Assembly (NCBI GenBank): GCA_008828725.1
Contig: MEHQ01000169.1
Coordinates: 1,228,059 to 1,292,058 of the forward strand
Source: Saccharina japonica
Taxonomy: Eukaryota > Sar > Phaeophyceae > Laminariales > Laminariaceae
DNA length: 64,000 nt
Direction of reading: 5' to 3'
Position numbers and translations under genes: made by a program. The notes below the pieces were generated by a model. The model saw only the letters and a program-made list of their open reading frames with translations, was not told the DNA's origin and did no database searches. Numbering within the stretch: the first letter of the stretch is position 1; each line of letters begins with the position of its first letter. Of this stretch, positions 11,372 to 23,300 are shown in pieces.

Positions 11372-14300
11372 GGGCAATCAGAGGTAGCTATTAGCCGCAA
11401 AGTAAAGCGTAGGGATCATCTGGTCGGTATATACACAATTCGAACACCACCCCCTCCCTACTCAGTTCGGACATGGCTGGACTTTTCGTGGCCATCGCTC
11501 AAGGGTACTAAAACTACCGCTGTCAATAGTTGTTTCACAACGTGGGCCGTACGCAATTTATTTCACTCATTATTGCGCATAGTCCGTAGATTACGGACAA
11601 CACGTGAGCCACTGTACGTAGCTGTGGTCGTTTCCGGTGACTGTGGCGTCAGATGCAGGTAACCCTTCGGATCGTACAGTACGCGACAGATATTTGTTAA
11701 GACTCTCTTATTTTTGTCCAGATTGGAATTAATTTATACTGTAAGTAAGACTGTGTGGGTTCCACACTATTTTCGCCACAAAGAGGTCTCATTCTTATTT
11801 CCCGCCCAAAAACCTCAGTCTCAAATTCTTGAATATCAGATTGTTATGTCGCGTACTGACTGTAGCGCTGTTTCCATTATCACGCAGTAGTAGTGCAGAT
11901 TATGGGCTTGTTGTTAGCGTTAGCCTGCGTATCTACCTTTTCCTCGCGGGACAGTAGCATGGGTCACGGGACTGCCGTATGCGACCTGCATTTATTTTTG
12001 GTGTGTGCCAGTCGGAAGGCGAGGGAACTGTCATCCCGGGGGCCCGCCTTTGCTTTCTTTCGTTTTTTCCCTTATGCGTACCGTTTTTGTGTGTGTGTGT
12101 GTGTTTTTCGCGCCTTTTTAGAAACGTGGCCTAGGTCGTTGGAACGATTTAACACGACAGCACACAACACACGTGTGTCACTACTTTTGCTTGCATGTTT
12201 TTTTTCCCGGGTGTTTTCGTTCGCTGCCCCTAGGTGCCGGCTCAGCGCCTCCCCAGCAACGGGCCTCGTGGGCATGCAGGAGAACGTGTTCTTGAGCGAC
12301 TACTTCGAGTGCATGGCCCTCCTGCCCCTGACGGACGAGAGGTGAGTGTCACCGTTAGCGTCAGCTGGCTTTCGGTCCCTCGGCTTTTGTGTCGCGCTTG
12401 ACGGGATCGTCGCGGAGGCATGTACCCACAGTCCCGATAAGATCTACGGAGATCGCGATGGTTGAGGGTTTTCCTTTTGCGTCAGCGTTCCTCTTGCGTG
12501 TTTGTGCTTTGGCCGAAGAAGGTTCCGCACATCGTCCTGCCCATGGTGTTTAATGGTTCCTCCCAGCTCCCTCGATGATAGCCCCCCCCCCCACTCCGTC
12601 TCGAAAGGGATGCGTGGTCAATGGTCAAATGACTAAGGCAAGCAACAAATGAGTACGCCCCCCCCCCCCCCACTCGCAAAGGCTTGTGAATGGGAAACGT
12701 AAGGAGCGGTAGCATAACCCCAAGTAGGAAGTTGAAAATCCTTAACGCCAGGGTTTGCTGGTCAATGCTGCAGCAAGCACACGCGAAAACACCGTGGTTC
12801 GTATTGCGGCCGCAACGCGTCGGGGACTACTTGCAGCGGTGGTAGCGATATCGGAAACGAACACAGATCCCTTGGTAGTCGACGTCTTGACGGATGGGCG
12901 CTTTGTACCCCCCCGCACGGCGCTTCACGCTTGGTGCTAGCAATGTCTGCCTGGTCGGTGGAAGCCCGACATGCTCCGTCCCGGCATTGTAGGGACGCGA
13001 GGATCTATGGTCATACGACGACGGCCAAGCATTAATATCGAGTACCCCCCCCCCCCTCTTCTCCTTGTCGCCAACGCCCCCCTCGTGCAGCGAGATTCGT
13101 TCCGCCATGGTGGCCATGATGCGGTCGGCTCTCCCGCCCAACCAGCAATCGCTTCACGGCAGCGTCCAACGGCCTAGCAATCGGATAGCACCGTTACCAG
13201 AGATAACCCTGTCGAAGAATGGAAGCCAGTCCACCCTTCCGCCCGCTGCTAGCGCGGCGGCGGCGGCAGCGGCAGCTGCGGCAGCGGCAGCAGCGGCGGC
13301 AGCGGCGGCGCGCGCGGCAAGGTTAAGGAGCGACGCCGGCGCGTCCACCTGCGCGCTTTGGTGCGCTGTCGCAATGGGAGCTCTGGTGCACGGGTGGCCA
13401 ACGTCATCGGTGAGGGGGTCCGGGTCCCAGCTAGTAAATCCGTACCTGCTTGGGTACGGGGGGGGGGGAGGGCGCGGTCGGGGCTTCGTGGTAGCCAAAC
13501 AGATGCGTATTTTCGAGGCGCTTTTGTCGCTGGTGGGAAAGTGACGCCCAGCTCCAGAGCTTGGCCCGACCCTGCGAAGTGTGGACAACGGCGTGGCTTG
13601 CGGCTTGAGAGTTTTCCGTTGCGTGGTCTACAGCAGTACCTGAGTGTCTTACTCGAAGTGTGCCACGGCATCATGTAGTCAAGATAATAACATTACACAC
13701 ACCCTGGGACGAATGTGCTATTTTTAAGCTGATTTTCTCCTCAACTAGGGATGGGGGGGGGAACACACACACACACACAACGAGAATGCCGGCTTTGGAA
13801 ATATCTCGATGATAGCCTCCCATAGACGTATACATCGCTCGGCATTATTATCATTATTAGCATTATCAGCATGTTCTGTTATGTATGCACACTCCCGGTT
13901 GTTAAAAACATCCGCTGAAAAATACCGCATTCGTCCTAATAGTAATAACAGTAATGGAGGGGGTGTTGTCTTACTAATAGTATACTAATAGTATCACACG
14001 TGTTATACCTTTTGTCTACCTTCTTGTCTCGCCCTCAACAAGAGTTGGACCTGGCCGATGCATGATACGATGTACCTCCCCTCCCCTCTTCTCTCTAACG
14101 GGTGGGCGGCAGGTAACGGGCTACGTGGAGCTTGCCCGCGAGGCGCTGAAGGAGTGTTTTGACGTGGCGTCGGTTGGGGCGATGAGGTACCAATGCCGCC
14201 TGAGGTCGAACAATCGAGCACCGGCGGGATTTTGTTTTTTCGGTGTTGATAATCCCGGCGCGGCGCCATGCGCGACACATTCCCTCCCTTAGGCGGCAGG

Positions 14301-17300
14301 CGGCAGCCAGGTTGCTGGGACCAGCGTGGGGTTCTTTGTGGTTGTTTGCTTGTCTTCCGCGTCTACTTGACGCGTTCTGCTGTTCTGGAGAAAAGCTGAA
14401 GCTCTTTTACGTTTCGTCTCTTCTTGCGGTTTGCCGGATGCGCAAGAGGAGATGACATATAACGACGATCGATCGAAGGCGCAGCAGCGCTCCGTCAAGC
14501 AGTTTCCACGTGGTGACCTGGTAATTTATGAATGTATTGCCCCTCCACCCAATCGTCCTCCCGCCCGCGCATTTTGATCCGCCGTCTCCGCCGGTCACCG
14601 AACCGTTACAGGGCGTTCACCCTGATGGCGTTCCTTTCCAATTTCATCGGCGAGCCGGTGAGTGTGTCCGGTGTCGTTGCTGCTGGTCCACAATCGCGTC
14701 GTTTCATGCGACCGCGCGCGCGCGTTCGTCCGACGATGGAACGGGAGGGCCGCCACCGCCACTGACAATTACGGGGCACGGTTTGCCGGGCACGGCTCGG
14801 CACATGAAGGCGACGGTAGTGTCCCCTTTCTAAGCTCCATAAGACGCCACAAGATCACCCGCGTTTGGTCCAGCTGGATGCTAACCTAAACACTTCACAC
14901 GTGATCAGACGGTTTGCTTTGGCGATACGGCGGAGTCACCTTTGTTTTATCGCGGCAGTCGGACTGCGCACCCCCCCCCCCTCATTTATAATGTCATCTC
15001 GGGCCCCTGAATTACTGAAAATTTCATGGAGCGCGATGGAGACCAGGAGACACGCCTTTAATTCCATAGCCCCTCAACCCCCCACCCCACTCACACCTCC
15101 GCCGACTTTTTTGGTGTCTTTCGGTTTTCCTCCTCAGGACAAATTTCGGAAGTACCTCATGTTTGCCCACGGCATGCGTCGGTCGCTGCCGCCTCAAGAT
15201 GTCCCCAAGGTGAGACGGTGGCATGTTGTTTTAATCGCTTGCTGCCGCTCGCGACGGTAGGGGTCGGTGGTGGGAGTCGGGGGAAGGCTCCCCGAGTATC
15301 GCTTTTGCATGTGGCCGAATTTGTGACACGATATGTTATCGCGCTTGTTCGGATCGAAATGGCTGACCGTATGGAGCCAACTACGTCTAATAAAACACAT
15401 CAACATGACGGCACGTCGTTCGGTGGAGGTTGCAGTTTTTTTTTTTAAATCGCGCGTCGCCGGTGATACCGTCGCTGCGTGAAGACTCTATTGGTCCTAA
15501 CTTACATATGATACCAGTAGGTGCCAGTAGGTTATTTGTGTTGTTATATATGCCGGTGGTAGATTGCTTCAAGCGTTTCGTCGCGTGCTACCTACTGCAG
15601 GAGGCGATCGACATGCTTCTCACGGCGGACAGCGCGGTGCTGTACAGCGGCACGGCCCTCACTATCGAGGAGATGGAAGATTTTTGCCAAATCGACGACT
15701 CCGCAGCAAAGGTGTGTATCGACACTCACCCAACCGGGACCAATTCAGCCGCCGAATTGAGCTATCGTCCGAGAGAGAGGGGGAGAGTACATAAAGCCTC
15801 ATGGCTACGAAACGCCAGCACCCGTCCACTTGCGCCTGCTCGTGCGCGCCGCTGCCCATTCTACGACCTACCATCACATGTACAATGGTTACTGTAGTAG
15901 CAGTAGCACACTCTAGTCTGAGGATTGTTTTGTTGACTATTTCGACCTTAGCGGGCGAGGTCAGCGGCCAGGCGTTATCTCGTCTGGCTCGTGGTGATGC
16001 TTTTGCTGCTGCAGTGTGCGTATAAACGAGAAATCGCATACACCGGAAAACAGAGGGGGTGTGTCGGTAGCGGTCACGTAGGGCGGACTTGCGTCACCAA
16101 CGCGTGGGCGCCAGACACCCCTTGACAGGCGGGGCGGTGGGACCCAAATGACAGCACACCACGGTACCAACTGCATGGACGCTTCCTTAGCCCCACACTG
16201 CCCAATTCTGAATCGAGTGCCCACAGCTGATATTGCCGCCGCGGGTACGAGCATCCCATGGTCCGCGCGTTACGGTGTCCTCGGCGAGTGTACACGAAAC
16301 TCTACACCCGTCGGACAGGTGATGATCAACAAACAAAAACAGTAGATAGTCTAGACCCTAGCATCTGCCGGTGTAAGGTGTTTATGTGGGGTCTGCATGG
16401 TATGTATCCAACCCAGGAAACGTAAGCTAGACAATGCAGTTTTTTTCGGCTCCCCCCCGGCAACATGATGAGTCAGATAGCATACAGATCGGGAGCACAT
16501 CTACCCTGAACCACCTAGGGTTAGGGTTAGGCCTAACCCTAAACCCTAGATCATGAAGCTGGGACCGATCGATGACCTGTCCGATGTGTGACCCTCTCTA
16601 TGGGTGAGAGCCGACCGGATCCGGATTGGCTGTCTGACTCCGACATCTTCGCCGCCCCTCTTTTTGCCTTCTGTCCAGCCTGCTGACCCCATGACGCACA
16701 AGTTGGACCGGTGCCGGCTCCTCATCAACGTGCACCACCGCTTGGATCAGGCGTTTTTCAAGGATATGACGGATCAGGGGGTCCTGAGCCGGCCTTTTCC
16801 AGACGACCCGTGCGAGGGTCTCGACGAGCCGAGGCGTGAATGCGACCGACCGGCGCCGGTCGAAATGCGGGACGACTCGCTGACGGAATTCGGCCGCGTC
16901 CGAAACGGTGCGGAGGGTGGCCGAGGAGTTCCTCTTCGACGAGGGGCGAACGGAAGAAACTCGCTCTTGACGCTGACGGTTGCGGAGGGAAAGGACCCGG
17001 AGACTCCCCCGGTCGGGGAGATTACCCAGAGGCGCGTCCTAGACGAGCTGCCGGAGTTGGAGCGACTGGCGGCAGATATCACCTGGTGAGTGCCGTTTTT
17101 CTGTGTAAAACGGTGGCTTTGCTGCTGCTATTTTCGTTTTTCTGCATATTTTATTGTTGTTGTCGCCTATGTTTGCAATGTCGCCATTGTGTCCATTGTT
17201 TGATTCTGTTTTTTTCTGCATTCGCTGCGACGTGCGTTGGTCGCGGAGACATTCTCTCTGAAAACATGAGTGTACAAAAAAGAGCCTATATATGTGTCTC

Positions 17301-20300
17301 AGCCGAGAACATTTACTATTGGTCCTGTGTGCTTACGGCCGGTTTTGCGACCCCCACTACCAGTTTTGTAGCCGTAAAACCATGCCAGTATCGTACATAG
17401 GTATGCGCTCGCGACTGTACCTACCCTAACGTCATCGTCACTGATTTACAAGCCGAATCGGACGAGTACAGATAATACCTGGTACGTCCTCCCCCATGTC
17501 TTGCCATCGGAGAAGGGACGCGCATGACCTACAGCATGTCTCCCTCGTGCTTCGCCACCCGCCCCCCCCGTGCCATCTCACGGGGAAAACTAATGCCACG
17601 CTTGCTGAGTTTGCGCCTTCACCGTGACCACGACGATCTCTTTCTTTCTCTCTCTCTCTCTCTCTTTCTCTCTCAAAGGCCCGAGATCAAGACCGGCGTC
17701 GGCGGCCTCATATTCAACATGTGAGTCCTTCCTCGCGCTTGGAGTGTGCCGACGACTTGTTGTACCCGTGTGTGAGCCGTGTACGAGCGAAAAAGGCTCT
17801 TGCGCCGCGGAGGGGCAGCCGGAACTGGGTTGCAAGTGGGTGGAGTAGGTAGAGTGGGTACAGCAGTATTGGGTGACATGACAGCGAAATGAGAGCGACC
17901 TGAGTAAAACGGGTGAGTAGATGAACTGGTGAAAGTGGGTAAGATGAGGGTGCACTGAGTAAAAATGATATAGAATGACGGAAACGGATGAAAGTGGGCA
18001 AGTGAGTGAAGCGGGGTGATTTTGATGAAGAAGTGAGTCATTCAAGTTAGTCACGTGGGTATACGGGTGGAATGGCAGAAGTGGGTGGATTGGGTGAAGT
18101 GGGTAAACTTGGTCAAGCGAGGAATCAAGTGCGTGGAATGAAGGTGAAACTGCCTAAAATGGGTACATACCATGGCGGAAATGGGGGACCTGGATAGAAT
18201 GCGTAGAATATTATGGAAGTGGGTGAATTAGGTTAGTCGGTGAAATGAGTTAAGTAGGCGAAGTTGGTGAAATTGGTGGCGTGGGTAAAAGGGGTAAAAT
18301 GGCACAAGTGGGTGAAATGGGGTTGTACTATTTGCAAGATGGGCGACATGGTGGAAGTGGGAGCAACGTGGGCAAAATGGGCAAAATGGATGGATTAGGT
18401 GAATTGGGTGAAAGGGCGAACTGCCTTAAGTGGGGGAGATTGGGATGAGATTAGTAAATTGTAAAAATGGTCAGACGGGCGTGGGTGAGATGGCGGGTGC
18501 GTAACATGGGTTTTAAATTAGTAAAATTAGTGAAATAGGGGTGAGTTGAGTAGCATCGGTGAAATGACGAAAGTGCATGAAAGACAGGAGTGGGTGAATT
18601 GGGTGAATTGGGTGAATCAGGCGACAGGGCGGAAGAGGGTCAAATGGACGAGGAATGAGCAAAACGGATGAGAAACGGCCGACGTCGGTGCAAATGGGCG
18701 AACTTGCGGAAGTTTCGTGAAATGGGGGTGAACCGGGTTTTGTGGAGATTTGGGTGAAATTGCGCAAGTGAGTGATGTTACGAAGGGTGCATTACAGTGG
18801 GTGCCCCTATTTAAGAGAGTTATGTGTGGTACAGGCCCAACACGCCTCTATTGACTAGCCTTCTCTCTTGTGCACAGTGGGAAGTACATAGCTTTGGCGT
18901 AGGCGGGTCTAGCCGATTTGGCCTCTCTTCACTGTGCTATTATCTTACATAGGGGGCCCATTCAGAACTGGAAAAAAAAATGTCCCACACTAGTTCCAAG
19001 TAGTTTGTCCCCAAAGTAGTGGGACCATTTCTTAAGGGGTTAAGTCGGGATACCCACTGAACGTAAGTAAAACAGGCGAAATACAGAAGTGGGTGAATTA
19101 TGGGCGATTGTTGTCAAGTGGGTGAAATGGCGGAAGTGGGTGAAATGAGATGGAATTGGTGTAATGGGCGAAGTGGCAGACTTGGGTGGAACGGGGTAAA
19201 ATGGGGGAAATGTCGAACGTGCGTAAAATGGGGGTGATTCGGGGGGTAAACTGATTCTAATGGGTGAAATCACGACATTGGTTGACGTGGGTGATGGTGT
19301 AAGTGGGCGGAATGGGTAATATGGCGAAACGGCGGGTTGAAGTGAGTGAATTTAGTGGGTGAAGTGGGTCAAAGTGTGGGTCATCATACCAGTGAAGGGG
19401 ACTATTTTGGTGAAGGTGGGTCAAGTGGTGTGGAAGGGATAAAGTGACGAAAATGGGCCTGTGTGAGTGAAACGGATAACATTGCATAATAAGTGCGTGA
19501 ATGGGCGGAAGTGCGTGAATCCCCCAAGGGTAGAGCCAAAACATCGGGAGACATATTCGTATGTATGTCGTTCTTCTTGCTGGCGCTCGTGTTGTGAAGC
19601 TCCGAGCGATCGTGTGGTTGTCCCTGTAGGGCATATATATAGGCGAAATCCTCGATCTCGCTGCTGTTGTTTTCAATGTTTATCAATATACTCGAGGTAT
19701 ATGTACATTTGGGTATCTGTATTAATATCTATATATACAGTATCCCCTTTGTTCGTGAAATTTGTCCAAAAACGGCCCACGCAGAAGCTGATCGATTAAA
19801 AGCGTCAATTCCCACCTTCCCTCCCCGCCCCAACCCCCAGACTTTCTGGAATTGGTGCTTTGTCCTTGCAAATCGGTCAACTCCCCCCACCACAAGGCAT
19901 GCGCGTGACCCCCCCTCCTCACCTCTCCCCCTTCATACCCCTACGCGCCTATATACGTTTGCACGTTTTCCTCGATCAGACGGATGTGCTTGCTGCACTA
20001 TTTGAGGGATGACCACGCTAGCGCGATGAACTCCGTGAGGCGTGTAGCGGACATTTTCCTCCAATGGCCCGGGCTGTGCCGCTTCTCACCATGGTACGTG
20101 TTAGGGAAAAAAAGTGGAGTGTATCGTATTATACGTGCGTGTTGTGTTGAACTGGTTCTACGTTATAGGGGAGGCACGTCATTTTCTTGGGCTCCACACC
20201 TGCAGTAGGCGCCGTACTTTGAAAAACAACCATTGTAGTCTATGTCCGATTCACAAGCAACCCCGTGGGCTGTAGGTGTGTGTGTGTGATGTAGTGATGT

Positions 20301-23300
20301 CCCAATGGTAGCAGTGGTATTGGATAGGCCTTCGACTGAAGAGTTGTACGACGCGAAGTGTTTTTTCACAATATTAGCCGTTGTTTACGTATTGTAGCGC
20401 ATGGGATTGTGTATCAGTCTTCGCTTACAGCTTGAAAAAAAACGTTTGTCGGAGAGGTACAGAGCTCCTATACTATATTCAAGATAATCAAGTGACCACC
20501 CTCAGGCGATCTAGGTGCTACTTATCATACTTATCATACTTATCATACTTATCATACTTATCATACTTTGATACCATCTACCTGGTACTGTAGTTGCTAA
20601 GTATGATACTATCTAGGTGCTATTATACCATATATTAATAGGTGCTACTTATGATACCATTAAGGCGCTACTTATTATACCATCTAGGTGCTACATATTA
20701 TACCATCTAGGTGCTACGTATGATACCATCTATTACGGAATATTGTGATAGTAAATACTTAGGACCGAATATTGTTATTAATAGTAAAATATATACCTGG
20801 TATTACAGGAAATATATAGCTTTTTGTGTATACCGTAGGTCCTATTTACTAGTATTTACATTTTTGTTTTTTTTTCCCCATCCCATTTGTTATCTTCGCA
20901 CTTCCGTCCTCCTCCCTCCCTAGTCGTAACTCAGATCCGGGGTCACAAAGTAGGCTCCTCTCCCTCCTCCCCCACTACGGTTCTTGCCTTGATTTTTATC
21001 GCGCAGAGGGTTCAGCCTTCCCAACGCTCGTCGATTTTCATCGAATTTTGCTAACTCACGCTCTCGCGCTTTCCGCTAGTCAAGATATTTTTTGCGAGAA
21101 AAAGTCCCTACGAGCATGCACTCGGCGGGGCTCGAACTCGCGATCTCGACGCCAACAAGCTTCGTGGTTACCTGCTAGCCCACCGGGGCGACCGGCTACT
21201 TATGGTCCCCCGCAATAGCTGCTACTTCTGATAACGTCTACAGTAAGGACTACTTAGGATACCATCTACAGTAGGTGCCACAAATAAGACCATCTAGGTG
21301 CTACATATGGTATAATCTGCTGTAGGTGTTACATATTATACCATCTAGGTGCTACTCATGATACTGTAGCATCTACTGTAGGTGCTGTGATACATATGGT
21401 ACCATCTGCCGTAGCACACGTCGCGAGTGGAGGTGAGAGCTCGGTAAAAAGGTGGTCGTGGTGGAACCAGGGACCAAATATATTCACGGCGAGAGAGCCC
21501 CTCTAGTCGAGTCGCAGCCGCTTCAGCCTCCTTCACCCCGCGACCAAGCTCACCCAAAAACAACAAGGCTATTATAGCTGCCTTACATGCCTCCTCGGAC
21601 GGGCGTTATTTGACGCACGATATATTGAATGGAGTGCACGAGCTACTGCAGGACCGTATGATAGGAGCGCGGGTGAGTTCCCAAGGCGAGGCGATCTAGG
21701 GCTGCATGCTATTACGGAGGGCCATAGTAAACAGGACCAATTATTTGTTAGTAAAAGACTCGTGCTACGATAGGGGGGGGGTACCTACCGAGTGTTGGCC
21801 ACTCGGACGATTGACTCCGAATCTTACTGAAAATCGGACCTAAACATGGTTTGTTGGCGTTGCGTAACATAACCTCCAATGTCGGTGTATGTATATGGGA
21901 CAACAAACAATGTAAAACGGTTATGAGTACAACGCATTAAAGCAATCAATTGGCCGAGTGGCTCTGTGCAGGTGAAACATAAGCACCGATGCATGACCCC
22001 CCTACCGTAGCTAGTAAAAGTAGGTAAACATGTAGGGTTTTACGTCTACCGTCGGTTCTAGTTACTATTGTCACCCGTGATAAGAGAATGCCATTTCGCG
22101 TCCCTGACCTCTCCCCCCTCCCCCTCCTGCCCCCCGCTCTCCCGAGATATGTCGAGCGGCGTGCACCCACAGTATAAATTATGCCCGGTATAGTGGTAAA
22201 GGGAATCTACTGTAGTATTAACCCTTTTCGTAGTGCCCTGTACTAGTAGTACATGTACCTAAATCATGACTCTAATTCCACGTGTTTTTTTTTGTCCCAC
22301 TTTAAAGTGGGAGTACGGTCCCACTTTAAGGCCTAAATGGGGGTTATAACCAGAGGGAGAACCAGAGGGAGAACATGTGGGGAAACATAAAAAACAAACG
22401 ATTACGTACAGTTACTACATGATCGGCCAAGGGCAAGCAGCCTGGGCTATGTACTGGGCTATGTACTGGGATATGGTGGTGGTGTGCAGAGTATAAGTTA
22501 TAGGGAGCACTACTGCTGTGTACGACATGCGCGCGGCATGGGGATACTCGTACTGCTCCACGCCCTTCGTATTTTCTTGAACATCTGGCATTCATATAAT
22601 ACTATGCTCAGCCATGCTTGGCTCCCAGAAAAGTTCATAGCTAATAGTGAACAAATAGTACCCGCAGGGGTAAACGAAAACAGAGAAAACGGAGCGACAC
22701 TCGCCACCATGTCGGAATTGAAAACAAACTAGCGGGTTGGGATTTTTGTCAGAACCCCCTCCCCCGTCCCGCTGGTCTCACATGTTTTTTTTTTCCAGTT
22801 TTGTTTCACTTGGTTTTAGTACGAGGTATACCCCTATTCATGTGTTTCTTTTGTTTTTGTTTTTGGCGTCACGAAAGCTGGCAGTCTTATTAAATCATTT
22901 GTGCGGAGTTGTGAACCTCAACTCCGCACGAGGGGAATTATCGTATCACGTAGTGTGTATATGGCAAGACAGCCACGAGGTAGATACGTACCAGGTACAT
23001 ACTAATGCCCATTGCTGTCTCTGGAAGTGGCCACACCATAAATCAAACCATTTCAGTGGAGGCTGTTGTGCATTTGCAAGTCCGCCTCACAAGCGGTTCT
23101 TAGTAGGATGCAGCTCACCCTTCATGCGACTCGCCCAATACCTCACAGCACTTTGCGCTTGGGAATAGCAACGTCTGCCTGGTGAAAATCTAACGTGCTC
23201 CGTCCCGGCATTGTAGGGATGCGAGGATCTATGATCATACGGCTACGGCCATGCACGACATAAGTACACCCCCCCCTCTGTCTAGGACCCTACAAAAAAG

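Larger units (their letters stand above)
20515..21420 (+). repeat. Degenerate array of CATCTAGGTGCTAC/ATGATAC units, split by a SINE
   Basis: Starts with five 9-base TTATCATAC repeats at 20520-20570, then irregular CATCTAGGTGCTACATATTA units. The array resumes at about 21230 after the M2 MITE and SINE. All in intron 11. Confidence 0.6.

Noticed and set aside
13315..13410. CRISPR or other prokaryotic systems, operons
   Set aside because: No spacer-repeat arrays, no ribosome-binding sites and spliced genes throughout. The tandem arrays seen have no unique spacers of constant length.
13154..13674. Minus-strand frames with an alanine/proline run opposite exon 4
   Set aside because: Antisense of the GCG/GCA alanine tract in exon 4, whose plus-strand reading matches the paralogue.
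16515..16549. True chromosome end
   Set aside because: Only a few telomere-like units, inverted and inside an intron with genes on both sides.
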